Assembly: GCF_014385435.1 (NCBI RefSeq)
Contig: NZ_JACSUD010000010.1
Coordinates: 1-64,000, forward strand
Direction of reading: 5' to 3'
DNA from: Alloprevotella sp. Lung230
Lineage (GTDB): Bacteria > Bacteroidota > Bacteroidia > Bacteroidales > Bacteroidaceae
DNA length: 64,000 nucleotides
Translations under genes and position numbers: made by a program
In this document: positions 45,011 to 53,419 of the stretch, in pieces
Position numbering within the stretch: the stretch's first letter is position 1
Layout of the letters: every line of letters starts with the position of its first letter
Notes under the pieces: generated by a model
Seen by the model: only the letters and a program-made list of their open reading frames with translations
Database searches by the model: none
Told to the model about the DNA's origin: nothing

Positions 45011-45985
45011 CCTCGCCTACGGCTATTGGGAGAAGCCCCCTTTGGGGACTCCATGCGGCGTATGGGCGTTGGTTTCGTTGACATTGTCCCTCCGTGTTGT
45101 ATGGACGCTTTGCCAAACGCAATTCTGTCTAATGACCGATTTGGGATTATGTTTCCTCGACATCGTCCCTCTGTGTCGTAGGGGTATGTCATCTTTGAAC
45201 CGCGTGTGGGCTGCAGCGTCCCCGGAGGGGGCGAATCTGAATAGCCGTAGGCGAGGAGAGCTTGCCCGACGAACCTACGGGCCGTCCAATACCGAAAGGA
45301 ACGCCCCCGAAGGGGACGCCCATCGGCAGAAACACAACTGCCGGTTTTGGTCAACCGATATTCGCCCCCTTCGGGGACGCACGGCCCTGCACGATCGCGT
45401 TCCGTAGGTTCGTCGTCCTTCGTCCTCCTCGTCTACGGCTATTGGTAGAAGCCCCCTTTGGGGACTCTATGCGGCGTATGGGCGTTGGTTTCGTTGACAT
45501 TGTCCCTCTGTGTTGTATGGACGCTTTGCCAAACGCAATTCTGTCTAATGACCGATTTGGGATTATGTTCCCTCGACATTGTCCCTCTGTATCGTAGGGG
45601 TATGTCATCTTTGAACCGCGTGTGGGCTGCAGCGTCCCCGGAGGGGGCGAATCTGAATAGCCGTAGGTGAGGAGAGCTTGCCCGACGAACCTACGGGCCG
45701 TCCAATACCGAAAGGAACGCCCCCGAAGGGGACGCCCATCGGCAGAAACACAACTGCCGGTTTTGGTCAACCGATATTCGCCCCCTTCGGGGACGCACGG
45801 CCCTGCACGATCGTGTTCCGTAGGTTCGTCGTCCTTCGTCCTCCTCGTCTACGGCTATTGGTAGAAGCCCCCTTTGGGGACTCTATGTGGCGTATGGGCG
45901 TTGGTTTCGTTGACATTGTCCCTCTGTGTTGTATGGACGCTTTGCCAAACGCAATTCCGTCTAATGACCGATTTGAGATTAATTT
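45011..45985. repeat. 416-bp tandem repeat, 2.3 copies
   Basis: The word CTACGGCTATTGG starts at 45017, 45433 and 45849, a constant 416-nt period. Copies 1 and 2 are nearly identical; copy 3 breaks off near 45980. Each unit contains small self-complementary pieces: CCCCGAAGGGG, CCCCCTTCGGGG, and CCGTAGG...CCTACGG. Short frames inside recur with the same period and are not credible genes. A related single fragment is at 21965-22062 and a weaker one at 58985-59135. Confidence 0.9.
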
Positions 45986-45989
45986 CGAC

Positions 45990-46070
45990 CACCTACTTAG
46001 GAAAAAGAAAAATCTACCTCAGAGCTAAATTTACGCAGCTCTGAGGTAGATTTTTTTAGGTCTGATGTAG
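45990..46070. repeat. 21-bp-period word array with palindrome, locus D
   Basis: Minus-strand words CTACTTAG (45993) and CTACCTCA (46014), and plus-strand words GAGGTAG (46043) and GATGTAG (46064), show 21-nt steps on each side of a palindrome. The inner palindrome is AAATCTACCTCAGAG / CTCTGAGGTAGATTT. Confidence 0.68.
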
Positions 46071-46157
46071 TTTCGGCGGCAACCTGACAAAACTGACTCG
46101 TGCGAGGTCGAACGCGAGGGAAGGGCCTTTCGCTGTCGTCGGTGCCATCATCGTTCT

Positions 46158-46442
46158 TCGCGCGCGTATGCGCGTATACTACACTATAAGTCTTGCTTTT
46201 TGCCTTCATTGCCTTCACCGCTGCCCTTATATGTCTTGAAGTCAGGTAGATAGGGGTGAAGGCAAGGGAGTGACTTCGAGGGAGGCCTTCACCGCGAGAA
46301 AATCTCATGGGTGAAAGTGAGTGAAGGCAGGACAGAGACTTTGCCTTCACCGGAAAGATGCAGACTGTCAGTGAGTTGCCCCTATGGGTGAAGGATTGAA
46401 GGCAAAAAATACAGCCTATTGTAGAGGACGCGTGCGCGAGGG
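46158..46442. repeat. Inverted-repeat core element, locus D
   Basis: Starts TCGCGCGCGTATGCGCGTAT and ends GAGGACGCGTGCGCGAGG; inner arms TTTTTGCCTTCATTGCCTTC and GGTGAAGGATTGAAGGCAAA. Longest core (285 bp), with extra internal copies of GTGAAGGC. Ends 20 nt from the helicase stop. Confidence 0.78.
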
Positions 46443-46462
46443 TAGAGTAGGGGCGTGGTCGG

Positions 46463-48373
46463 CTATTCGAAGAATTTGCGCCAGTCGCTCTTGTCGTATT
46501 TCTTGCCGTGTGGAGCGTCGGATGTGTCGTCGTGGGTGCGCTTTGCCTTCTTGCCTTTTTTGCCGGTCGGGGCAAAGGTGTTGGCAGCGAAATCTTGTCC
46601 CTTCCTGCCGTAGTTGCGCTCGCCCTCATAGCGGCGTGAGCGGCGTTCGTGAGGGGTGGGAGCAGCATTGCCTTCGGCACGGTCGGCCCAGTCTACCACC
46701 ACGCGGCGCTCGCCCACCTTGGCTTTGGCCATCTTCTGGATGACAAATCGGGCATCGTCCTCGGGTACTTCAAAGAAGGAGCAGTTGGTGAGCAAATCGA
46801 TGCGGCCGATTTCGACCTTACCCTTGACGTAGCGATTGACGAGGTTGATGATTTCGCGGGCAAAGAAGTTGTCGCGCTTACCGAAGTTGAGGAAAAGACG
46901 CTTGTAGCCTTCTTCGGCTACGTGCTCGCCCTTGGCGTTGCGGTCGCGGCGGGCTTCACGCTCAGCACTTTTGGCATCGTGGCGTTCGGGACGCTCGGCA
47001 GGTTGCTCGATTTCGGGCGCATTGGCGTAGTAGTTGAGGAATCGGCCGAACTCGCTTTGCACCAAACGCTTGATGAGGTCTTCCTTAGAGAGCCATTCGA
47101 GTTTGTGCATCACTTCGGGGAGGAAGGGAGCAATCTGCTCTTCGTCCACCTCCACGTGTTCGAGTTCATCAACGACTTTGTAGAGCTGCTTGGTGCAAAT
47201 CTCCTTCGGGTCGGGAAGCGTGCCTTTTTCAAACTTCTTTCCAATCACCTTTTCGATGGTACGCACCTTGCCGCGTTCGCGCAGGTGGATGATGGAAATC
47301 GATGTACCGCGCTTTCCGGCGCGTCCCGTACGGCCGGAGCGGTGGGTGTAGTTTTCCACATCGTCGGGCAGTCCGTAGTTGATCACGTGGGTGAGTTCAT
47401 CGACATCAAGCCCGCGTGCCGCCACGTCGGTGGCCACGAGGAGCTGTGTGCGGTGTTGGCGAAACTTCTGCATGGTCAGGTCGCGCTGTGCCTGTGCCAA
47501 ATCGCCGTGGAGCGCTTCGGCGCTGTAGCCGTCACGGATGAGGTGGTCGGCCACCTCTTGGGTTTCCAGACGGGTGCGGCAGAAGATGATGGCGTAGATG
47601 CGCGGGTAGTAATCGACCATACGCTTGAGGGCGGCATACTTGTCCTGCGCCTTCACCATGTAGTAGATGTGGTTCACGTGCTCTGCGCCTTCGTTGCGGC
47701 TGCCCACCACGATTTCTTGGTAGTCGTGGAGGTAACTTTTGGCGATGCGCTCAATCTCAGGCCCCATGGTGGCGGAGAAGAGCAGTGTTTGGCGGTTGTC
47801 GGGGATGCCGGCCAGGATTTCGTCGATGCTGTCGGTGAAGCCCATATTGAGCATTTCGTCCGCCTCGTCGAGCACGATGTTGCGCACGGTTTCAAGATGT
47901 GCCACCCCGCGATTCATCAAGTCGATGAGGCGGCCGGGCGTGGCCACGATGACTTGACACCCCTTGCGGAGTTGACGGATTTGGCCGTCGATGGAAGTTC
48001 CACCGTAGACGGCCACGATGTGGAGCCCGTCCATATAGCGGCTGTAATCCTTGAGATCGTCGGCAATTTGCAGACAAAGTTCGCGCGTGGGGCTGAGAAT
48101 GACCAGCTGCGTGTCGCGTGTCGTGGTGTCGATGTTTTGCAGCGTGGGCAGACCGTAAGCGGCTGTTTTGCCCGTTCCCGTCTGAGCGAGTGCAATGACA
48201 TCGCGTTGGGGGTCGGTCGAGTCGGGGTTGTGGAGCAGGCAGGGGATGACCGCCTCCTGCACCGGAGTGGGGGCTTCGTAGCCCATTTCGCTGATGGCGG
48301 AAAGGATTTCGTCCTTCACGCCCAGTTCGGCAAATGTTTTCAAGAAAAAATGATGTGTTAGTGAGAAGCGCAA
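46463..48373 (-). CDS. deaD: DEAD-box RNA helicase with DbpA-type RNA-binding domain
   Basis: 636 residues. Q-motif GYEAPTPVQE, Walker A AQTGTGKTAA, DEAD in VLDEADEMLNMG, SAT motif LFSATMG, and HRSGRTGRAG. After the helicase core, a DbpA/CsdA-like RNA-binding domain occupies about 500-575 (YKRLFLNFGKRDNFFAREII...VPEDDARFVIQKM), followed by a basic, disordered tail (KKGKKAKRTHDDTSD). Cold-shock/ribosome-assembly type helicase. The ATG at 48373 is the only one in frame before the conserved region; TTG at 48343 (LKTFAEL) is an alternative. The -7 box at 48537 implies a leader of about 160 nt. Confidence 0.92.
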   Translation of the reverse strand: MRFSLTHHFFLKTFAELGVKDEILSAISEMGYEAPTPVQEAVIPCLLHNPDSTDPQRDVIALAQTGTGKTAAYGLPTLQNIDTTTRDTQLVILSPTRELCLQIADDLKDYSRYMDGLHIVAVYGGTSIDGQIRQLRKGCQVIVATPGRLIDLMNRGVAHLETVRNIVLDEADEMLNMGFTDSIDEILAGIPDNRQTLLFSATMGPEIERIAKSYLHDYQEIVVGSRNEGAEHVNHIYYMVKAQDKYAALKRMVDYYPRIYAIIFCRTRLETQEVADHLIRDGYSAEALHGDLAQAQRDLTMQKFRQHRTQLLVATDVAARGLDVDELTHVINYGLPDDVENYTHRSGRTGRAGKRGTSISIIHLRERGKVRTIEKVIGKKFEKGTLPDPKEICTKQLYKVVDELEHVEVDEEQIAPFLPEVMHKLEWLSKEDLIKRLVQSEFGRFLNYYANAPEIEQPAERPERHDAKSAEREARRDRNAKGEHVAEEGYKRLFLNFGKRDNFFAREIINLVNRYVKGKVEIGRIDLLTNCSFFEVPEDDARFVIQKMAKAKVGERRVVVDWADRAEGNAAPTPHERRSRRYEGERNYGRKGQDFAANTFAPTGKKGKKAKRTHDDTSDAPHGKKYDKSDWRKFFE

Positions 48374-48536
48374 ACCGGCCTCTCGGGGTGTAGTGCAAAC
48401 AAAATCGTGTGTTTTAGGGACGTCGCTGCCTTAAAGCACGCAGGGTTTGCAAAAAAAATGAACAGGGCGAACAATGAAACCAGAACCCGACCAGCCATAA
48501 CGTCTTGTTCGCCGTCCATTGCGCGCTTACGAACGG

Positions 48537-48544
48537 CAAAGGTA
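48537..48544 (-). promoter_or_regulatory. -7 box for the DEAD-box helicase gene
   Basis: TACCTTTG on the minus strand. Upstream TTTTG is at 25 nt, a poor spacing. Predicts a 5' leader of about 155 nt, as is usual for cold-regulated helicase mRNAs. Confidence 0.5.
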
Positions 48545-48662
48545 GGTATTTTTCGCGGTTGTGCTGTCACAAAAGGGAAATAAAAGTCATAGTGGAGTTG
48601 ATTATTTCCAAAGAAAGATGCTAAAAGCTACAAATTAGTAGGTCTACATGGAAATAATCCGC

Positions 48663-48670
48663 TAACTTTG
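48663..48670 (+). promoter_or_regulatory. -7 box for the U32-HAD-ribF operon
   Basis: TAACTTTG, 26 nt before the ATG at 48697. The 320-nt divergent region between 48374 and 48696 holds these two promoters and no gene. Confidence 0.65.
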
Positions 48671-48696
48671 CATCTTAAAACTATTTTCTTCTGACC

Positions 48697-49938
48697 ATGC
48701 AATATGAAATCATGGCGCCGGTCGGGTCGCGTGAATCGCTCGCTGCGGCCCTCCGTGCCGGAGCCGACTCTATCTATTTCGGCATCGAGTCGCTCAATAT
48801 GCGTGCGCACTCGGCCAGCCGATTTTCCATCAATGACTTGCGCGAGATTGCTGCGCTCTGCGAGGAGCACGGCGTGAAGAGCTACTTGACGGTCAACACC
48901 ATCATCTACGGTGAAGATCTCGACATGATGCGCACCATCTGCGATGCAGCCAAAGCCGCCCGTATTTCAGCCGTTATTGCGGCTGACGTAGCTGTGTTGA
49001 GTTATTGCCACAGCATCGGGCAGGAAATCCATCTCTCCACACAACTCAACATCTCCAACGAGGAGGCGCTGCGCTTTTACGCCAACTTTGCCGATGTGGT
49101 CGTCTTGGCACGCGAACTCAACCTCGAGCAGGTGCGCGACATTGCCGACTTTATCGACCGCGAAAACATCTGCGGCCCTTCGGGCGAAAAGATTCGCATC
49201 GAAATGTTCTGTCATGGCGCGCTCTGTATGGCGGTGAGCGGCAAATGCTACCTCTCGCTCGACAATCAAGGGTCGTCGGCCAATCGCGGTGCCTGCATGC
49301 AGCAGTGCCGCCGAAAATATGTGGTGACGGACAAGGAAACCGGCACCGAACTGGAAGTGGACAACGAATACATCATGAGCGCCAAAGACCTCAAAACCAT
49401 CGGTTTCATCGACCGAATGATGAAAGCCGGTGTTTCGGTCTTTAAGATTGAAGGTCGTGCACGCTCTGCCGAATATGTCTACACTGTGGTGCGGTGCTAC
49501 AAGGAAGCGGTGCAGGCCGTGCAGGAAGGCACTTTCACTCCTGAGAAGGTGGAAGATTGGAACCAACGTCTTTCCACCGTGTTCAATCGCGGATTTTGGG
49601 ATGGTTATTACCAAGGACAGAAGATGGGCGAATGGTCCAAAAGCCACGGTTCCATCGCTACGGAGAAGAAGGTCTATGTCGGTAAAGGTATCAAGTATTT
49701 CTCCAAACTCGGCGTGGCAGAATTTCTCATCGAAGCCTCTACCCTCCATGTGGGCGATCGCTTGGTGATTATCGGTCCGACAACCGGTGCTATGTATCTT
49801 GACGCTACGGAAATCCACGGCGATAACGGCGCTGTGGAGGTGGGCGAAAAGGGCATGTACGTTTCTGTGCCTGTGCCCGACAAAGTGCGCCCCAGCGACA
49901 AACTCTACAAACTCGTGAAAAATGAAACTGCTCTTTGA
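48697..49938 (+). CDS. Peptidase U32 family protein (RNA hydroxylation type)
   Basis: 413 residues. N-terminal TIM-barrel-like region (MAPVGSRESLAAALRAGADSIYFGI) and the U32 cysteine cluster: IEMFCHGALCMAVSGKCYLS followed by NRGACMQQCRRKY. Bacterial members TrhP and RlhA hydroxylate tRNA or 23S rRNA using prephenate-derived chemistry and an Fe-S cluster, so the old peptidase label is probably misleading. Which RNA this one acts on cannot be told. Its last 17 nt overlap the next gene. Confidence 0.88.
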   Translation: MQYEIMAPVGSRESLAAALRAGADSIYFGIESLNMRAHSASRFSINDLREIAALCEEHGVKSYLTVNTIIYGEDLDMMRTICDAAKAARISAVIAADVAVLSYCHSIGQEIHLSTQLNISNEEALRFYANFADVVVLARELNLEQVRDIADFIDRENICGPSGEKIRIEMFCHGALCMAVSGKCYLSLDNQGSSANRGACMQQCRRKYVVTDKETGTELEVDNEYIMSAKDLKTIGFIDRMMKAGVSVFKIEGRARSAEYVYTVVRCYKEAVQAVQEGTFTPEKVEDWNQRLSTVFNRGFWDGYYQGQKMGEWSKSHGSIATEKKVYVGKGIKYFSKLGVAEFLIEASTLHVGDRLVIIGPTTGAMYLDATEIHGDNGAVEVGEKGMYVSVPVPDKVRPSDKLYKLVKNETAL

Positions 49939-50551
49939 TTTTGGCGGAGTCATCGTCGATTTGAAGAAGGAAGCGTGCATTGCGGCTTTCGACCGCCTCG
50001 GCTTTGACATTCGTCCCTATCTCGGCACCTACGTCCAAGGTGGTGTGTTTGCCTCGCTCGAGCGCGGACAGATTTCTCTTTCGGAATTTTGCCACGAGAT
50101 TAGAAAGATAGCGCAACAACCCGACCTTACCGATGCACAAATCGTAGCGGCTTGGGAAGCCTATTTGGTGGGTATTCCCGAAGATTGTCTGCAACTGTTG
50201 CTCAACATTCATCAGCATTATTACACTTGTGTGCTCTCCAATACGAATGTGGTGCATTGGCAACAGGGGTTGCGCAACCTCTTCTCGTGGAAAGGACACA
50301 CCATCGGCGATTATTTCGACCAAACGTTTCTCTCTTACGAACTCCAACTGCTCAAACCCGAGCCTGCCATCTTTGAAGCGGTGGTAGATCGAATGGGCGG
50401 AAAAGCCGATGAAATCATATTCTTTGACGACTCGGAGGCCAATTGTACCGCAGCGCGCGCTTGTGGTTTGCAGGCCGTATTAGCCCCCGAACACGGCGCT
50501 TGGATGCCGCTGTTTGATGCCAACGGAAAGTTACGCTATGACAGACTATGA
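49922..50551 (+). CDS. HAD-superfamily hydrolase (YihX-like phosphatase)
   Basis: 209 residues. HAD motif I is LLFDFGGVIVD, in which the usual second Asp is replaced by Gly, a form typical of YihX-type glucose-1-phosphate phosphatases and haloacid-dehalogenase relatives. Motif II is VLSNTN, motif III the Lys in LLKPEPAIF, motif IV IIFFDDSEAN. The substrate is unknown. It overlaps the U32 gene by 17 nt and ribF by 14 nt. Confidence 0.82.
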   Translation: MKLLFDFGGVIVDLKKEACIAAFDRLGFDIRPYLGTYVQGGVFASLERGQISLSEFCHEIRKIAQQPDLTDAQIVAAWEAYLVGIPEDCLQLLLNIHQHYYTCVLSNTNVVHWQQGLRNLFSWKGHTIGDYFDQTFLSYELQLLKPEPAIFEAVVDRMGGKADEIIFFDDSEANCTAARACGLQAVLAPEHGAWMPLFDANGKLRYDRL

Positions 50552-51500
50552 GGTAATTCCGCTCCAATCCACTCCACAGCCCCGCCGTTACGCCGCCACC
50601 ATCGGTTTTTTTGACGGCGTCCATTTGGGGCATCGCTACGTCCTGGAGCAGTTGCGGGAGGAGGCCGCCCAACGGCGATTGGGGACGATGGTCGTCACCT
50701 TCGATGAGCACCCCCAGCGAGTGCTGGGGCGTTCAGATGCACCGGCATTGCTCACCGACAACACCGAAAAGCTTTCGCTCTTGGCCGATTGCGGTATAGA
50801 TGCGTGTGTGCTGTTGCATTTCACGCCCACGATGGCCCATCTTTCAGCAGCCGAATTTATGCGTGAGTATCTCCACAATGTGCTGCCTGTCGATGCGCTC
50901 CTCATAGGTTATGACCACCACTTTGGGCAGCCGATGTCGGGCGAAGGTTTTGCACAATACGTGACTTATGGCGCACAAAATGGAATAGAAGTATTGCCGG
51001 CGCACGCCTATGCGCCTGATACGGCCGTTTCCGATGCTCTTCGCTATTCTTCTTCGACGGTTCGGAAGCTGTTGCAGCAAGGCGAGGTACAGCGTGCATC
51101 GGTCGTTTTGGGACGTCCGTATCAGTTGGAGGGTCGCGTGACGCAAGGCCGACAAAATGGGCGGAAATTAGGTTTCCCTACCGCAAACCTCTCACCCACG
51201 AACGCACAGAAACTCATCCCTCGCAGTGGCGTTTATGCCACTCGTGTCGTGATGGACGGGAGGATGTTTCCTGCAATGACGAATGTCGGCACACGTCCTA
51301 CCCTCAACAATGGTCGGGATGTCACGATCGAAACGCACATCTTCGATTTCGAGGGCGACCTTTATGGGCAACTGCTTACGCTGCAGTTTGTCGATCGCTT
51401 GCGAGATGAACAGCGTTTTGAAACCCTTGCGGCACTCGTCCACCAGTTGAACGTAGATGCCCGGCAGGCACGTCGGTTGCTCGCGGCAGTGCACGTATGA
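50538..51500 (+). CDS. ribF: Bifunctional riboflavin kinase / FAD synthetase
   Basis: 320 residues. The N-terminal nucleotidyltransferase has the HxGH-type motif GFFDGVHLGHRYVLEQL, and SSTVRKLL (ISSTxIR-like). The C-terminal flavokinase has GRKLGFPTANLSPTNAQKL and IETHIFDFEGDLYGQ. Makes FMN and FAD. Start at 50538 (MTDYEVIPL), inside the end of the HAD gene, is preferred over 50514. Translational coupling with the HAD gene is likely. Confidence 0.94.
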   Translation: MTDYEVIPLQSTPQPRRYAATIGFFDGVHLGHRYVLEQLREEAAQRRLGTMVVTFDEHPQRVLGRSDAPALLTDNTEKLSLLADCGIDACVLLHFTPTMAHLSAAEFMREYLHNVLPVDALLIGYDHHFGQPMSGEGFAQYVTYGAQNGIEVLPAHAYAPDTAVSDALRYSSSTVRKLLQQGEVQRASVVLGRPYQLEGRVTQGRQNGRKLGFPTANLSPTNAQKLIPRSGVYATRVVMDGRMFPAMTNVGTRPTLNNGRDVTIETHIFDFEGDLYGQLLTLQFVDRLRDEQRFETLAALVHQLNVDARQARRLLAAVHV

Positions 51501-51536
51501 TTTAGAGTTTATCTTTTTCTATCATGTTTTTCCCTC

Positions 51537-52310
51537 ATGCGAAAATCGATTATTATATTTCTACTCTTCTTGTTCTCCCAGTTGCTGGCGGGATTTAGTA
51601 CGTTGATGATGAAGAATTGGGACAACATTGCCGCGGGGCGTAGCATCGACTGGTTGCGTGCGGCCGATCCCACGGTGCCTCAGGTCCTGGTTGTCGGCCT
51701 GTGGATATCCTATCTCCTCCTTTTCGTCTGTTTGTGGTTGCTTCGGCTCACCAACTCCCCGATGATGGGCAATTTGAAGCGGGGCAGCCGACTTCGTTCT
51801 CTCGGTTTCATCGGTAGTTTTCTGCTGGTCTGTGTGGGACTATCTTTGCTGATTACCCCCCTTGGTCTAGACGATGGGGGGATGACGGATCAGGCATTGC
51901 AAATCAAGGAGTATTGGGGAGGCGTTTTGTTGCTTTGCATCGGAGGGCCTGCCATCGAAGAAGTTGTCTTTCGTGATGGAATCCTTCGGCATCTCCGCAC
52001 GAGGGGGCTTAATGCTTGGGCGGCAATACTCATCAGCGCTGCTACTTTTGCTGTGGTTCACGGAAATCTTTCACAGTTCGTTACAGCTTTTCCTCTCGGG
52101 ATATTACTCGGATTTCTTTATGTCCGCACTGGTGATTTGCGCCTCTGTCTTCCGGCCCATATTCTCAACAATACGATTGCTGTGATGGGACTTTTATTTC
52201 CAAAAATAGACGATTTCATCGAACAAATGCCTCTACTCCTGATGCTCGCAGCAGGTGGATTGCTTACAGCTCTCGGTGTGGGATACTTCGTAAAACTCTA
52301 TCGCTCATGA
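51537..52310 (+). CDS. CPBP (CAAX) family intramembrane metalloprotease
   Basis: 257 residues with about seven membrane segments. The ABI/CPBP motifs are EEVVFRDGI (Glu pair and Arg), FAVVHGNL (His) and HILNNTIAV (His and Asn), which form the intramembrane zinc site. Substrate unknown. Its stop overlaps dus by 4 nt (ATGA). Confidence 0.88.
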   Translation: MRKSIIIFLLFLFSQLLAGFSTLMMKNWDNIAAGRSIDWLRAADPTVPQVLVVGLWISYLLLFVCLWLLRLTNSPMMGNLKRGSRLRSLGFIGSFLLVCVGLSLLITPLGLDDGGMTDQALQIKEYWGGVLLLCIGGPAIEEVVFRDGILRHLRTRGLNAWAAILISAATFAVVHGNLSQFVTAFPLGILLGFLYVRTGDLRLCLPAHILNNTIAVMGLLFPKIDDFIEQMPLLLMLAAGGLLTALGVGYFVKLYRS

Positions 52311-53341
52311 AAATTCGCAACCTGGATTTAGGGGCACATCCCATCCTTTTGGCCCCTATGGAAGATGTCACCGACATTGGCTTCCGTTTGCTCTGTCGGC
52401 GATTGGGGGCTTCTATGGTCTACTCCGAATTTGTGGCCGCCGACGCGTTGGTGCGTATGGTGAATAAAAGTATCGCCAAACTGACCGTCTGCGAAGATGA
52501 GCGCCCTGTGGTCATTCAAATCTATGGTCGCGATTCGGGAGCCGTCGCAGAAGCGGCTGAAATTGTCGTTGAAACCGCACATCCTGACGTCTTGGATCTG
52601 AATTTCGGCTGTCCCGTCAAAAAGGTGGCCGGCAAGGGTGCCGGTTCGGGAATGCTGCAAACTCCCGAACTCCTTTTGGAAATTGTGCGCCATGTCGTAG
52701 ACCGCGTTTCCAATCGGGTGCCGGTAACCGTCAAAACGCGATTAGGCTGGGACTTGGAGCACCTGATTATCACCGACCTCGCCGAAGGAATCCAAGATGC
52801 GGGGGCAGAAGCACTCACCATTCACGGTCGCACCCGCAGCCAGATGTACACCGGAACGGCCGACTGGACGCTCATCGGTGAGGTGAAGCGCAATCCGCGC
52901 ATCCACATCCCCATCATCGGTAATGGCGACATCACCTCCGGAGCCGAAGCGCGCCGTGCGTTTCAAGACTATGGCGTTGATGCCGTTATGGTCGGGCGCG
53001 CCACCTTTGGTCAGCCTTGGATTTTCAAGGAAATGCGCGATTCCATCGACGAAACGCCTTTTGCCGTGCCCGATGTTATTCCTTCTCAATATGCGCTGAT
53101 GACGCCTGACTGGATGCTGGATGTACTCAAAGAACAAGTACGTCAAAGTGTGGAGCGTATCGACGAGTATCGTGGTATTTTGCATGTGCGTCGCCACCTC
53201 GCCGCCACTCCGCTCTTCAAAGGGCTGCCCAATTTCCGCCAAACCCGTATCGACATGCTGCGCGCTGAAACAGTGGAACAACTCTATGCCATTATGGAGT
53301 CCACACGTCCGCTCATCAATGCTCATTTCAACAGCAACTAA
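52307..53341 (+). CDS. dus: tRNA-dihydrouridine synthase
   Basis: 344 residues. FMN-binding TIM barrel with LAPMEDVTDIGFR, the active-site Cys in LNFGCPVKKVAGKGAGSGM, and the phosphate-binding GNGDITSG and DAVMVGRATFGQPW. Reduces uridines in the tRNA D-loop. DusB-like; the exact subfamily is not assigned. Followed by a terminator. Confidence 0.93.
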   Translation: MKIRNLDLGAHPILLAPMEDVTDIGFRLLCRRLGASMVYSEFVAADALVRMVNKSIAKLTVCEDERPVVIQIYGRDSGAVAEAAEIVVETAHPDVLDLNFGCPVKKVAGKGAGSGMLQTPELLLEIVRHVVDRVSNRVPVTVKTRLGWDLEHLIITDLAEGIQDAGAEALTIHGRTRSQMYTGTADWTLIGEVKRNPRIHIPIIGNGDITSGAEARRAFQDYGVDAVMVGRATFGQPWIFKEMRDSIDETPFAVPDVIPSQYALMTPDWMLDVLKEQVRQSVERIDEYRGILHVRRHLAATPLFKGLPNFRQTRIDMLRAETVEQLYAIMESTRPLINAHFNSN

Positions 53342-53348
53342 CTCCTAC

Positions 53349-53397
53349 GCCACGTTCCGCCGACTCCTCAAAGCGGAGCGTGGCTTTGTCTTCTTTT
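53349..53397 (+). terminator. Terminator after dus
   Basis: GCCACGTTCCGC, 12-nt loop, GCGGAGCGTGGC (12 bp with one G-U), then TTTGTCTTCTTTTTCT. Confidence 0.82.
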
Positions 53398-53419
53398 TCT
53401 CCACAAGTTTTTCCCTTCT

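Noticed and set aside
45003..46028. Series of overlapping plus- and minus-strand frames (for example 45262-45597 and 45678-46028) coding near-identical peptides
   Set aside because: They recur only because the 416-bp unit repeats; both strands are open and no family resemblance or start context supports them.
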